From assembly GCA_016704305.1 (NCBI GenBank), contig JADJAL010000030.1:1-58016 (forward strand): DNA of 58,016 nt, given 5' to 3'. The notes beneath the pieces are model-generated. The model saw only the letters and a list, made by a program, of their open reading frames with translations, made no database searches and had not been told where the DNA came from. Position 1 is the stretch's first letter; every line of letters starts with the position of its first letter. The translations under genes were made by a program, and so were the position numbers. Of the stretch, positions 1 to 11,173 are shown piece by piece. This DNA is from Haliea sp. GTDB lineage: Bacteria; Pseudomonadota; Gammaproteobacteria; Pseudomonadales; Halieaceae.

Positions 1-182
1 GGCCGGGGCAGTTGTGCGGGGCGAACATTCTTCATCGGGTGATTATGCATGAGCGCAAGGGGATTTGATGAGTGACTGCGCTGTCTCAACAAGAGAGTAG
101 CGCGTCGAAATCCTGGTCAGTGGCATTGCGCTGCGCGAGGCAGGGGATTCCCTCCCGGAATTCGCGGCGCGAGACGGCCTGC

Positions 183-1689
183 CTACAATTCCACCCCCGT
201 TGCTCCCTGATCAAACAGCCACCACCAGCCGTCGGCGCTTGATTCGTATGCGAAGGTTTCCTCGGATTTGGCGCCTTCGCTGCCCGGAGCGTAACTTTCG
301 ATCAGACTCAGGTTCCCCTCGTCATTGCCAGCTGCCGGCCTCGATCGTTTTCCGCAATGCCATCGCCGTTGCTGTCGTACTCAATGCGCGACAGATGCCC
401 TCGGCATCGTAGAGGTAGGCGTAGGTCCTGCCGTTATGACGTCGCCGTTGCGGTAGTGAAATTCGCGCGCACAGTTGCCCTCAGCATCGTGAGGTATAGT
501 CAACGCTGGTTTCCGGGCATGGCGTCGCCGTTGGCGTCGTATTCACCATGCACCTGATTCCCACGGCATCGTGCACAAGGAGTTGGTGCTGTCGGGCGTG
601 CCGTCGCCGTCGCTATCGTACGCATTGCGCTGCCGATTGCCGTCGGCGTCATAGAAATAGGCCGTGCTTGATTCCGGTACGCCGTCGCCGTTGGTATCGA
701 AAGCCTCAAGCAGCTGCCTGCCCTGCGCGTCGTTGACATACTCGTAGACGGCATCGATGCCAGTGCCCGGCGTCTCGTCGCCGTCGGTGCCGACTTCACG
801 CCGTACCAGATTGCCGTCGCCATCGTGCAAGTAAAAGAAAATGCCATCGGTCCCGCTGGGGAAAAGCGAAGTCCGCTCCTCGCGAATCCGATTGCCGCTG
901 GCATCGTAGTCGTATGTGTGTGTACTCGCGTTGATGAATCCGCTGGCTCCCCATACTTGCGCCAGCCTGCCCTCGGCATCGAATTCCTGCGTGGCGCTGT
1001 AACTGGAGAAGCCTGAAGCATCGATAAACACGTTCCCGGTCACCGGTTTCAGTTTGCTGTCTATACCCAGGCTCGCGTACAGGTGCGCCATCGCCTGCCA
1101 GGGCTTGCGAATCTGCCGGCCGCCATCGAGCAGTGCGCTGGCCTTGGCTTCCGTCAGCGCTTGACGAAACCCTTGGTCGTGAATGAAATCCTGCCAATGC
1201 CGATTCAGGTTGACGCTATCCGGCTCGAACAGCGCCGCGACGTCAGCGGATATTTCAATGCCGTTGTCCGGATTGCCATCGCTATCCAGCGTCTGCAGCA
1301 GTACCGCGAGATTGATTACCGTACTGAAGCTCGGCCTCCATGCGATTCCCGATCGCTTTCCTGAGCAGTGTGTTGCCGACGACGGGATCGACGCCTTCAG
1401 CCAGATCGAACAGGCTGAGGACGGCGGCCGCTTGCGCTTCACCGAGCAGCAAGTCACCCAGGTAAAAGCTGACAGTCTCGGCTTCCAGATACTCAAACCG
1501 GCCTTCGCTGTCGGTGACCCCTGAGCGCGTTGCGGTTGCATAGCGAACGCCGGACACGGCGCTGTCGATAAGCTGCCCGGTCAGCACCGCATCACCGCCG
1601 CCGATATCAATGCTATTGCTACCGCCGCCACCACATGCCGTGATAAGAGCAAACGCAGACGCTAGCAAGCAACCTCTGAGTGCGGACAT
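183..1689 (-). CDS. Lipoprotein with DxDGD / YD-type repeats (frameshifted)
   Basis: The ATG at 1689 begins a lipoprotein signal: a hydrophobic stretch ending in the lipobox I-T-A-C, then Gly/Ser. The N-terminal half resembles secreted lipoproteins with a short beta-sandwich module followed by a helical region. The C-terminal half is a chain of repeats of the form YDxxGN...DxDGDGxPD (for example near 600-800 and 860-920), which mix RHS/YD-type strands with calcium-loop-like Asp-rich turns. The reading frame is broken at about 1325, 575, 500, 425 and 395-330, but each frame continues the same repeat pattern and the protein ends at a TAG at 183-185 after a Trp-rich tail (S-A-D-G-W-W-W-L). The reconstructed length is about 500 residues. 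Likely role: an outer-membrane-anchored or surface lipoprotein of unknown function. The breaks may be sequencing errors or decay. Confidence 0.7.
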
Positions 1690-2052
1690 GGTGGATTCCC
1701 TTCTATTGCAAATTATTAGTATGGCAATTGATTTGGACTCTACCTGATTTTTTATTCCGTGTATAAGCCGGATAAAACTGCCGCTGGCGAGCTGTGGAGG
1801 GAGGATATTTATCGTTAATGGGGCGCAGGCATTCATTAGACTGACTTTGCGAAGATCGTTTAATGGAGAGATTACCGATGTCCCGCGCAGGAATGACTGG
1901 CTGACCCGCTTCGTTGAACGGGTAAAACGCAGCCGGGGTATTGAGGTCTGGGCGAGGCCCTACCGGAGACCGCCCTGTAAGCACTGCCACGGCCACGATG
2001 TGAGAATCAAGACAAAGAATCAGTCGCCCAATCGGATCTCCATCAATATCTT
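1690..2052. other. Intergenic stretch without a convincing gene
   Basis: This holds the upstream region of the lipoprotein gene and the downstream region of the PEP-CTERM gene. A 124-codon open frame crosses it on the minus strand, but it overlaps the PEP-CTERM stop, has no recognisable domain, and is not supported by a good ribosome site. I see no clear promoter pair or terminator. Confidence 0.4.
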
Positions 2053-2670
2053 CTAAGTCTTTTTCCGCCGCGACCACGCCAGGCCTGAGAGACCAACACC
2101 AAGTAGGGCCAGTGTAGCGGGAACGGGCGCTTCGCTCGGCTTGGTGCCCGTGAACATCACCTCGCTCAGCCCAAGTGCCGGCAAGGTAGAACCATGAATC
2201 GATGTTACTTTGATAGATATATATCGTGCCGTGGTAGTAAAGTTAAAAATTTCTGCTGGTGCCGGCCCCGCAACACCGATCGCAAAGTTAGTCGGAGCGC
2301 CCGGGATCGAGGAAAATGAACCGAAATCAATCGAGCTGCGGATTGTTACCGCGTTGAACCCTATTGAGGTAAAGTTCCAGACGGCCATGCCGTCAACGTT
2401 GTACACGTCACCGAGATCGAAAGTAAAGAATCCACCCGGGAACCCCGCGGTCGCCCAACTATTCGAGGACGATGGCACTTCGTGTATAGCTCCGGTCGTA
2501 TATGAACTCAAACCGCTACCATCCACTATGCTCTCAATGACACTGCCAAACGGGCTGGGTGAACTGTAAGATGTTGTTACTGTGACACCGGTTATCGGCA
2601 TCGCGTTTGCGAGAGCCGAAATTGTGGCGACACTCAATACGAGAACGAACTTCAATCCAAAATTTTTCAT
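2053..2670 (-). CDS. PEP-CTERM sorting-domain surface protein
   Basis: A 205-residue intact protein. Residues 1-23 are a Sec signal peptide (MKNFGLKFVLVLSVATISALANA). The middle is a beta-rich domain in the style of discoidin/F5-8C modules (segment G-G-F-F-T-F-D-L-G-D-V-Y-N-V-D-G). The C-terminus is a typical PEP-CTERM anchor: P-V-P-A-T-L-A-L-L-G-V-G-L, a short membrane span, and the basic tail S-R-R-K-K-T. Such proteins are cleaved and anchored by exosortase (EpsH/XrtA family) and are usually tied to exopolysaccharide or biofilm. No exosortase gene lies in this window, so it must be elsewhere. The gene is outside the integrative element, just left of its attachment site. Confidence 0.85.
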   Translation of the reverse strand: MKNFGLKFVLVLSVATISALANAMPITGVTVTTSYSSPSPFGSVIESIVDGSGLSSYTTGAIHEVPSSSNSWATAGFPGGFFTFDLGDVYNVDGMAVWNFTSIGFNAVTIRSSIDFGSFSSIPGAPTNFAIGVAGPAPAEIFNFTTTARYISIKVTSIHGSTLPALGLSEVMFTGTKPSEAPVPATLALLGVGLSGLAWSRRKKT

Positions 2671-2857
2671 TTGTAAACTTCCATATTAGGTGGGGTATTA
2701 GACTCGCCCGACGCAACAAATACTCCAAGCTTTTAATAAAACGTTGCCCAATAGAAACTAAGATACATCCTGAGAAAATAACACAAGGAAAGTGTGAAGG
2801 ATACTGACGCTTTCCTTTTCCCGCTACCGAGTTGGAGAATTGGCGTGAGTAGTGGAA

Positions 2858-2873
2858 TGGTGCCCAGAGACGG
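2858..2873. repeat. Left attachment-site copy (att)
   Basis: Sixteen bases, TGGTGCCCAGAGACGG, identical to 15290-15305. It is a displaced copy of the 3' end of tRNA-Phe (on the minus strand CCGTCTCTGGGCACCA). Flanking bases differ on both sides, so the shared core is 16 bp. Confidence 0.88.
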
Positions 2874-2902
2874 CACTGGACAGTAGATATAACCTATTGA
2901 TT

Positions 2903-2928
2903 TATAGATATATATCACTATATCTATA
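2903..2928. repeat. AT-rich palindrome near left element end
   Basis: Perfect 10-bp inverted repeat TATAGATATA / TATATCTATA separated by six bases, about 30 bp inside the left attachment core. It could be an integrase or excisionase accessory site, or only an AT-rich end. Confidence 0.4.
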
Positions 2929-3126
2929 TATCGATAAGCTCCCCAAATATGCCCCGAGAATGCTTTTTGGGGCTGATTCTTAAATTACCCGCAGGCATAG
3001 AGTGCGTGATTTGAGTCGATTATCGGATCCGGGACTTAACTATATACTAGCTGCGCCCTGCTCCTCATGAAGTCTCAAGTTCCCGCCGAGATACGCTCTA
3101 ACCATAGCGGCAGGCTATTTTTTTGC

Positions 3127-3951
3127 TTACCTTTTGTCAAATCTGTCCACTCCTTTCGGAACAAAAACCAATGGCGGTAGAGTGTGTACCAACGGTTTGC
3201 GAGGGTCATTTTTTACTCCGGTGCTCATTCCAATATTGAAATTGGGATAAATATTCCTGATTCGCTGGTTTATTCGCTTGTACGCTTTTTCCTTTGCAAC
3301 GGTGCGTTTACCCCTACGCTTTGCACCGTGCGGTATTTCTTTGTGCTTGTCGTTGAGGCGAAACTGCATAGAACCCAAAATGATGTCGAGCGCTTGTGCG
3401 AGCACGTAATTTGAATCAATCTCCGCCATTTGGTCTGAATCAAAATGGATTCCCGAACGTTTTTGTGGCGGGACTCTTGTTTTAATGCTTGTATGTGGTC
3501 TTTGAAGCTTTCCACTTTTTCTTTGGTATCCGGCATTTTGTCTAGATACAGTCTCACTCGCGCGCTGGTAGCGATCTCTTCGTTGTGATGGCCCAAAAAG
3601 CATGCTTAATAAACTGGTAGTAGTGGAAATATTTGTTGTCTCTAAACTACGCATCAATAGATGGGCGGGGATATGGATACTTTGCGTGAACATAATTCTA
3701 ACTTTGATCTTATCCTGCTCAATAAAGTCAAAAACCAAGTCTGTGAACGCAATATATTTTTCTAGATAGTTTGAAGTTATCCGCTGCCACTTCAGCTCCT
3801 TGTGTAGATTCAATTCAACTTTCTTCGCCGTTAGAGCATCGGTGACCTCTGCCAGGTGTGTTGACCTGATGAGCAGCCCGCCGTAAAAATTGCAGTAGAA
3901 TTTGCCTGAGGAATCAGATTCGTCGCAGTAAATGATGTATTCAGTAGACAT
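3127..3951 (-). CDS. DUF3800 domain protein (compensated double frameshift)
   Basis: The N-terminus reads YIIYCDESDSSG, matching the 'DES(G)' signature of the DUF3800 family, whose members have an RNase H-like fold and are often found in mobile elements beside defence genes. Frame changes near 3590 and 3475 cancel each other: the middle segment (about 40 codons) continues sensibly in another frame (D-K-M-P-D-T-K-E-K-V-E), and the C-terminal part with H-T-L-P-P-L-V-F-V-P-K is typical of the family. The reconstructed product is about 274 residues. The gene is visibly more AT-rich than the core genome, fitting transfer. It is the last gene of the element, 247 bp after res, on the same strand. 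Biochemical function is unknown. Confidence 0.72.
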   Translation of the reverse strand: MSTEYIIYCDESDSSGKFYCNFYGGLLIRSTHLAEVTDALTAKKVELNLHKELKWQRITSNYLEKYIAFTDLVFDFIEQDKIKVRIMFTQSIHIPAHLLMRSLETTNISTTTSLLSMLFGPSQRRDRYQRASETVSRQNAGYQRKSGKLQRPHTSIKTRVPPQKRSGIHFDSDQMAEIDSNYVLAQALDIILGSMQFRLNDKHKEIPHGAKRRGKRTVAKEKAYKRINQRIRNIYPNFNIGMSTGVKNDPRKPLVHTLPPLVFVPKGVDRFDKR

Positions 3952-4198
3952 AAAACTTCATGCTCAAACAGAAGGCGCTATAGGCGCGTTTACGATTGGT
4001 TTCGGATACATGTTCTGGCCTTCCATTATACTACGTACCCTTTTTTGTTTTTCTTGTTTATTTTCAGAACTGCTTGCATGATCGATTGGTAGACATCCAG
4101 TTGACGTTAACTTCAGTCTGGCGCTTTACGCCGCCGCTTTTTGATAACGGTTCTTTCCGGTTCCCGCTTCTCGTCGCGAAATCGATTTTTCAATAGTT

Positions 4199-6995
4199 CT
4201 AAACCACCGGCTGGACCGGTGCCGCATGCCTGGTAATGAGGTCCTGCACGTCGCTCGGCCTGAAAGCCACGTCCCAGGCCCAATGTCCCAAAGCCGCCTG
4301 CCTCGTTGATCGCCCTAACCCACTCGCTCAGCGCCTCGCGTTTGGCCCTGTTCTGTGGGCCATCGGTTCCCTTTATCTCGAGGCGAGAGCATCCTGCCGT
4401 TGGGTAGGCGAACGATAACGTCAGAGATATACCGGCGGCGCGACCCGGCCCATAGGTAGTAAATCTGATAACCCAGATGATCGTTCTTGGCGTAGGCCAC
4501 GACTTCCTTCCGCGTTTCGAATACGTTTGCGGCGTGGCCCTCCCAGGAGGAATCCCCGACCAAGTGGCTGATTTGCGACTTTTGCGTCACAAAGCAGGGC
4601 TTGGTCGTGTACCACGTGCGCATTCGCCCGGTGGCACCTATCGGATTTTCCTCATCGAACACGGGCGTGAGTCGCTCCGAGTTCTGCTCGGAGATTTGCG
4701 CCAGTACGTGCTGCACTAGCAAGGTCGATGTTGAGCGCGATGAGGATCCGCCGCCGCAGCGGGTCCGGATGAAACAGGCTCGGGATGTCCAGGCGGTCAG
4801 AGCCGAGGAACTCCTCGATCAGCCTCACCAGCTGTGCTGCCAGAAGTACTCGTTTTGTTCCCGTAAATCCGTGGCTCAGCTCCGCGAACGCCTTCCGCGC
4901 CGCCTTGAAGACCAGCCGCTGCAGGCGGAATCCCTCAGGCAGCTTTTCAAGATCGATGGCCGTGATCTGGCCGAGGTCCGTTGCGCCACCCAAGGCGGGC
5001 GCGAGTTCCGCGCTGATCGGTGTGGTTGCCGGGTCGAGAACTAGAGGCGGCACCTGCAGCCATTCAATGGTCAGTTGCGGCTTACCACGGCCTCTACCCG
5101 TAACACGTTCGGCCAGCGAATTTCGAGAAGTCCCCTGTCGGGAATAACTTCGATCTGGGTTGTGGGTTTGGGTGGCGGTGGTGGATCGCCGCCTCACCGG
5201 GCTCGAAATGGATAGCGGTACGCCAAAGACGTTCACGTACTCCGGGCAGGAACAGGCCGTTCTCGTCGGTGTCATAGGAGACCCGGCGCAGCCCTCGGCC
5301 GACCACCTGTTCACACAGCAACTGCGAGGTGAACGCCCGCAGGCCCATGATGTGCGTGACGTTCTTCGCGTCCCAGCCTTCGGACAGCATCGCCACCGAG
5401 ATAACGTTCTGCAGATCCTGCCCAGCGGTGCCGCGCTTGCCGACATTGTCCACGATCTCGCGCAGCAGCTCTTCTTTCTTCATTGCGAGGAGCGCAGGTT
5501 TGCGGGTTTCGGGCAAGTCCGCCGCTTGGATAATATTCTTCAGGCGCGCTTCGTAGTCCTTGTCCGAGGAGGCGGTTTCGCCAATCTCCGCCTTGTCGAG
5601 TACTTTTGAGTCTACCCGCAGTGTGCGGTTCGGTGCTTGCAGCTCCGGCCAGTGGGCATCGCCCTGGTTGAAGTAGTGCTCTATGCGCGCTGCGGTTTCG
5701 GTGCGGTTGCATACCGTCAGCATTACCGGTGGCGAACGATGCCCGGCCTCCTGCCATTGCTTTTGCGTCTCCCGCCAGTCCGCGCCAAGCAGCGTGTAGG
5801 CGTCCTGCACCAGCTTCGGCAGCGCCTCGTGGGGTTCGGCCCGCGTCGGTTCAGATCGTCGGAGACCGCTGGGTCGCGGTACAGGTGATAGAGCTTCGGA
5901 CGCAGGGTTCTCGCGTTGGGCACCGCGTCATCGCGGACCACCACGCGCGGGGTTTTGACCAGCCCGGCCTCGATCGCGTCGTTCAGACCGAAATCCGAGA
6001 TGATCCAGTCGAACAGTGCCGTGTCGGTGCTCTTCTTTCCGGTCGGCGCAAAGGGCGTGGCGGACAGATCAAAGCAGCGCTGGATGCGGCGCGTCTTGTG
6101 GATGCGGTCCAGCCCCTCGATCCAGCGTGTCGCCTCGTCCAGGTCGATGCCCTGCTCGGCGGCCACTTTCTTGCTGATCTTCACCTCGGGCGGCTTGCGA
6201 TAGGCGTGGTGCGCCTCGTCGTTGATGACGATGATGTCCTTGTGGCGGCCAGCTTGCCTAGCACGCGGCGCGTGAAAGCTTCGTCTGACTCCCGACCTTT
6301 CTTGACTACGGAGCGTTCGGTCTCTTTCAGCGGCATTAGGGTGTGCCAGTTCTCGATCAGCACCTCGGCCTGGTTGAGCTTCTGCCGCAGGGCCTCGGAG
6401 GGGCACAGGTTGAACTCGTCGTAGTAGCTGCCCTCCTCGGCAGCAGCACCTGCAGGCGTTCCTTCACCGTCAGACCGGGCGCCACGATGAACACCGCGCG
6501 GCTGAAATCCTTGTTGCGCTTGGGGTAGGTCAGCGCGTTCAGCACCTGCCAGGTGATGATCATCGCCATCACTGTGGTCTTGCCCGCACCGGTGGCCATC
6601 TTGTTGCATAGCCGCTCCCATGGCCCACCGTCGCTTGGTACCGCGATACCCTGCCTGTAGGCGGCCGCGCCCTCGACCCACCAGATCAGCGTTTCGATCG
6701 CCTCCAATTGGCAGAAGTAAAACGGATGTTGTCGCGCATCGCGGTCGTGCCAGTGCTCCAGCAGCTTGCGGGTGACGATGGTCACGCCGGGCCAGCCCGC
6801 GTCGCGCCAGGCATCCACGCGGGCGCGGATGCCATTGGCCAGTTCCAGCGTCTCGGTGCGCTTGGTGTTGTGCCGGGCATCGAAGACCTCGTAGCTCGCG
6901 AGCCGCCTCGTGGGCTCGATTTTCAGCGTGCCGCCCGTACCCTCGACCCAATGCTGCGCTGGAGGTTCGTAAGGCGAATTGATAATCAGAGACAT
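4199..6995 (-). CDS. res: Type III restriction endonuclease subunit Res (frameshifted)
   Basis: ATP-dependent translocase and nuclease of a type III restriction system; acts with Mod on unmodified DNA. The ATG at 6995 lies 4 nt after the mod stop. Motifs in order: Walker A N-K-M-A-T-G-A-G-K-T-T (near 6580), DEAH box V-I-N-D-E-A-H-H-A-Y-R (near 6215), S-A-T-P-F-A-P-T-G-K, helicase motif V/VI region Q-V-V-G-R-G-L-R-R (near 5300), and the C-terminal nuclease motif S-D-V-I-V-R-L...L-E-I-K-G (near 4390-4420). At least seven single-base indels (about 6435, 6250, 5845, 5230-5100, 4720, 4440, 4395, 4265) split it, yet every motif survives when frames are joined and the tail ends at the TAG at 4199. 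Reconstructed length is about 930 residues, near the family norm. Confidence 0.82.
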
Positions 6996-6999
6996 GGGA

Positions 7000-9900
7000 T
7001 CACTCCGCCAGCTGCATGATCTTGAGCGACTCGATGCCGCGGTCATCCACGATCTTTACCGCGACGCAGCCGTTTTCGCCCGCCTCGAAGGGTAGGGAAA
7101 CCGTCCCGTGGAACTGCTCCAGCAGGTCCTCGTCCAGCTCCGCTCGCACCGTTTTCTTCAGGCGGTTCCAGCCGCCCTGGTCGTCCGCCATGGGAAAGAA
7201 TACCTGGTGTGGCAGCAGCGAGCGGTTGTCATAGTCGGTGTCGAGGGACCACATGGCGATCTGCTTCTTGCCGCCGGACACCAGGTCGCCTGCCGACGGG
7301 TCGAAGTAGTCGAAGCCGTTCACCTCCACCTCCCACAGGCCGTCCGCGCGTTGGCGCAGTTCCACGTCCGGCTGGCCCATCAGCCAGAAGGACTGGTTGG
7401 AGGACCGTTTCTTTTTCAGGTCTTCGGTCAGCAGGTCGGTGTTCATCTGCGCCTTCAGCAGCGTCACGCCGGGCCAGTTCACCTCGTCGATGTCCTTGGC
7501 CGCCTCGGGGTCGAAGGTGAAGGCGCAGAACAGGATGAACTTTGGCGCGGGGCGCAGGGTTTCGGCCTCGGTCAGGGCCAGTTCCACCTGCCGCTGTTCA
7601 AGGGCGGCGTGCTCGGGCCAAAGCTCACGACCACGCGCTCGCCTGTATCAGCCAGCGAGCCGCTGGCGTGGATGTCACTCAAGCCCGGGCAGGGTCTCGA
7701 ACTCAGCGAACTGCAGCATGGCGCCACCCTTGCCGCGCACGCCGGTCTTCAGCAACTCCTCGCGCCACATGGCCTGCCGTGATGTCTCGCCCGAGCGGGC
7801 TATGCTCTCATCCGCATCCTGAGGCGGTATGCTCTCGTCCAGCGACAGTACGGTGGGCGCCGGCACCGCCTCTACGGAGAAGGGACCGGTTATGCGCAGG
7901 CGATTCTTGTCGATGCGCGGCTTGTCGTAGAGCGTCTCCTGCTCGGCATGGTCGCTGATGCTTTGGTCCATGCGACGTTGCATGGCCTGACGGGCAGCGT
8001 GGAAGGCATCGAAAGGTGCGCGGGCGGATTCGGGCCAGTCTCCTCCGTTGTCAGCATCGGGGAAGTCGAAAGGCACCTCCCATTCGTATAGTGTCTCTCC
8101 CTTGGCGAAAGTCTACTGGCTTGCCCTTGCGCACGCCCTGCGTGGGCGTGAGAGATTGAGGAGGTACGGCGGTCAGTGCGGCGTTTAGGTCGGCAAGCGC
8201 CGCTGCGATCTTCGGGTGCTCTTCGACGTGGATCGTGTCGATATCGGGGTTGTTGGCGATGCTCTTAAGCGTGATGTGCGGCACGGTCTCGTAGTCGAAA
8301 CCGCCACGCAGACCTTCATGCGGATAGCGCAGGGCGTAGTAGTCGAAGGAGGCGGTCATCAGGCGCTGCTTGGCGAGCGTGATTGCGACACGGGATGTGT
8401 CGCAGGTGATCCAGCGTCGCCCCCATTTCTCGGCAACGAAGGCGGTGGTGCCAGAGCCACAGGTTGGATCTAACACGAGATCGCCGGGATCAGTTGTCAT
8501 GAGGAGGCAGCGTTCGATGACGGCGGCCGCAGTTTGCACCACATAAAGTTTGGCTCCGACGAAGCCTCTTTCGCCTGTTCCGGTCCATAGGCTGTGTCTA
8601 GGATAGACCGGGTAGTCGTCAAAAAATCGCTTGTATTCTGGAGGCGAGCGCCAAAATGTACAATCCTGTTGGCTTTTAACAGGCGTTCAAAACCTCCTCG
8701 GCTGGTCTTCCAGTATCCTGCACGTGGTCGAAAATCGGCCCCCTGAAAGGGGACTGCGAATTGCGAGTTCTCTCCACCATTCTGCGACACTAACGGTGTT
8801 CCATCGAGGACTTTGTCGCCTTTAGGTATTTGGGTTGGATCGATGAGCTCTTCTTTAGACAGGTTCCGGATGCTTCCCGATTCTTGATTTTCTGCAAAAG
8901 CGTAACCTGTGGCCCCAGCACCACCCACTGTCTTGAAGTCAAACAATGGTCGATAATTAATAGCAGCTTTATCTTTTGCATACCAAATTACGAAATCCGT
9001 CACTGTTGAAACGCTACTGGTTGAACCTTGCGTTTTCTCTACGACTATTTCGCTTACATAGTTCTCCACGCCCAGACCTCATCGAGAACAGTTCTAACAA
9101 GATGAACGTTCTCATCCCCAATCTGCACGAACACCGATCCACTCTCGGTCAATAGTTCCCTCGCGAGCATCAGCCGGTCGCGCAGATAGGTCAGGTAGGA
9201 GTGGATGCCGAGCTCCCAGGTATCCCGGAACGCCTTAATCATTTCGGGTTCTTGGGTGAGGTCTTCGTCCGAGCGGTCCTTCACATCCCGCTTGTTCGTG
9301 AACGGCTGGAAATTCGACCCGTACCGAATCCCGTAGGGCGGGTCGATGTAGATCATCTGCACCTTACCGCCCATACTTTCTTTGGTCAGCAGCGAGTTCA
9401 TCACCAGCAACGAGTCGCCCGCCACCAGCCGGTTCGACCAGCCCTTCTCGTGGTGGTAGAAATCGAGCGCCTGGCGCAGCGGCAAGTTCTCGAAGGGCGC
9501 CGCAAAGATATCCGGCTGCTGCCACTGGCTGGCGGCATCTCGCCCCTTCTGTCGTTTGGTCGCGTTGGCTAGGATCGTGGCCGGGTCCACCCGCTCGTGG
9601 ACATGCAGGGAGACGGTATCGACGTTAAAGCTGGTCTTCTCCGCCTTGCCCGTCCAGGTAAGGTAGGGTTGTTGCAGGCGCTTCAACTCGGTCAGCGCCA
9701 CTTTCATCCGCTCGGGGTCATCGGAGCTTAAAGCGTCGTCGATCAGCTTCTCGATACCGGACCGCGCGCTGTCGAAGTTGAGCGCCGGGTCCAGGTGCGG
9801 GTCGTAGGCCCAGGTGGTCTTCTCCCCGTCCGGGTCCGTGCCCGCGTGGACCATGCCCACCTCGGGGTTGTTCACGCGCTTTTCGTCGTGGCGGTAGCTG

Positions 9901-10260
9901 AGCACCTCAACCTGGCTGCCCGATTTCTTGGGTGTCTTGCTCTTTTTCGAGGCCTTGGGCGAAGTCTGCCGGGGCAGCTGTGGTTCTGGTTCGGTTAGCT
10001 CGAAACCCTCTTCGTCCGCGCCTCCCTCACTCTCCTCATCGCCCTGCTGGGTCTTTAAAGCCCTGTAGACTGAACCACCGCGGCCCCGACCCCGACATAG
10101 CAAGCCCTGGTCGATTAGCTTTTCCCGCGCGGCTGTATAGTCCTCCTCCGTCAGGCCCGGTATTTGCTCGCGAAGCTGCGTTAGCAGGGGCGCCGTTCCC
10201 TATGGTGGAGCCGCCTTGGGGGTGAGGGCGAGTATCAGTTCGTTAAGGGTTGTTGGGCAT
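7000..10260 (-). CDS. mod: Type III DNA methyltransferase subunit Mod (frameshifted)
   Basis: Site-specific adenine methyltransferase of the beta class: the catalytic motif D-P-P-Y (in I-Y-I-D-P-P-Y-G-I-R-Y, near 9340) precedes the AdoMet motif D-P-T-C-G-S-G-T-T (near 8460). The N-terminus, from an ATG at 10260, looks like a small winged-helix module (L-T-E-E-D-Y-T-A-A-R-E-K-L...G-R-G-R-G-G-S-V) followed by a charged linker and a helical region. Single-base indels occur near 10245, 10210, 9072, 8545, 8112, 7680 and 7620; conserved blocks continue across all of them. Reconstructed length is about 1,085 residues, long for Mod but usual for versions with the N-terminal extension. It is directly followed by res, as expected for an operon. 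The recognition site cannot be told from sequence. Confidence 0.83.
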
Positions 10261-10417
10261 CTGGTGCGTCTACCTGTTGCGCTTTTTGGCTTGTTCTTCT
10301 CTGCGCGATTGCGCGGGATCTATTATGCACGCCTTGTTTTAGATCGCAGCACGTCTGGTGCACAAATTGCACCCAGAGCGCGTCAGGACCGAATTCGAAT
10401 TTTTCGGCGATTGCCAT
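10235..10417 (-). CDS. Small hypothetical protein coupled to mod
   Basis: A 60-residue open frame (MAIAEKFEFGPDALWVQFVH...) that ends 25 nt past the proposed mod start, so the two would be translationally coupled. Its composition is protein-like (His/Cys pair Q-T-C-C, basic helical tail) but I recognise no domain. It could be a small regulator of the R-M operon or a chance frame. Confidence 0.4.
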   Translation of the reverse strand: MAIAEKFEFGPDALWVQFVHQTCCDLKQGVHNRSRAIAQRRTSQKAQQVDAPDAQQPLTN

Positions 10418-10442
10418 GTTGTTCTAAGGCGGAAAGGGTAGC

Positions 10443-10951
10443 TTAAAGATTTTTTGAGACCCGGTCCGCCAGTTCCTGCAAACGATCAATGTTCTGCCGT
10501 TCAGAGTCGATCTTGGATTGGTACTGTTCGTTCACCGCCCGCATTTCGGAGGAGATGCTTTCTCCCCAGGTGGCGCCAGCCAGATTATTGTTGGCGTAGC
10601 TTTTCTTGTTCTGCAGAGCGGCGATCTTTTGCTCACGCTCTGCCTCCAGGCCCCGAAAGCGACCCTCACGCCGCTTGATTTCTCGATCGGCTTGTCGGAG
10701 GCATTGGAGGCCTCAATCTTGTCCCAGGTAGTTGAACCAACGGTTTCTGGTGCGGCATGTGCCGGGGCAGTTTCCGCGCTGCTTCCCGAGTACTGGGGCT
10801 CGGCTATGGTCCCGCTCTCGGCGCTATCCCCGCAGGGCCGTTGGCTGAATACCGGCTGGCCCCACTTGTCTTTGCATTTGTAAAACTGGGTTTGGGCGGT
10901 GGCGGAGCTGGTCACTGCCAGAAGGGTTATCAAAGCGAGTCCATGCTTCAT
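10443..10951 (-). CDS. DUF4124 periplasmic protein with coiled-coil tail (one frameshift)
   Basis: Signal peptide (residues 1-19, M-K-H-G-L-A-L-I-T-L-L-A-V-T-S-S-A-T-A), then a DUF4124 module (F-Y-K-C-K-D-K-W-G-Q-P-V-F-S-Q-R-P-C-G) with the usual paired cysteines. After one indel near 10680 the frame continues into a charged helical tail (E-G-R-F-R-G-L-E-A-E-R-E-Q-K, then D-R-L-Q-E-L-A-D-R-V) to a TAA at 10443. About 169 residues. Family members are envelope proteins of unknown role. Its presence inside the element is odd, as DUF4124 genes are normally chromosomal; a second, unrelated copy lies at 28820-29353. Confidence 0.7.
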
Positions 10952-11173
10952 GGAATAGGTTCTCCAATGTCCTTTTTGGATAGTGATACTGGCAAAACCG
11001 GTGACTCAGAGCAACTTGCCGGCATAAGAAAGGTGATATGTACGTTCGACTTCGAATGTAGTTGGCATCGGCGCAGTATGGATGGATCCGGGTCAGCCGA
11101 TGCGGGTAAATCGTTCAGTTCCTATGCAGCTAGCTTCCTCGACGAAAAATGGGCGTTTGTCAGTCGCTATGTG

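Larger units (their letters stand above)
2671..3126. other. AT-rich intergenic region containing the left element end
   Basis: Positions 2671-2857 are chromosomal flank upstream of the PEP-CTERM gene. From 2858 the sequence belongs to the integrative element. Positions 2874-3126 are markedly AT-rich and contain a palindrome (2903-2928) but no open frame I would defend. Confidence 0.5.

Noticed and set aside
1703..2077. 124-codon minus-strand frame between the two surface-protein genes
   Set aside because: Overlaps the PEP-CTERM stop, no ribosome site and no recognisable fold.
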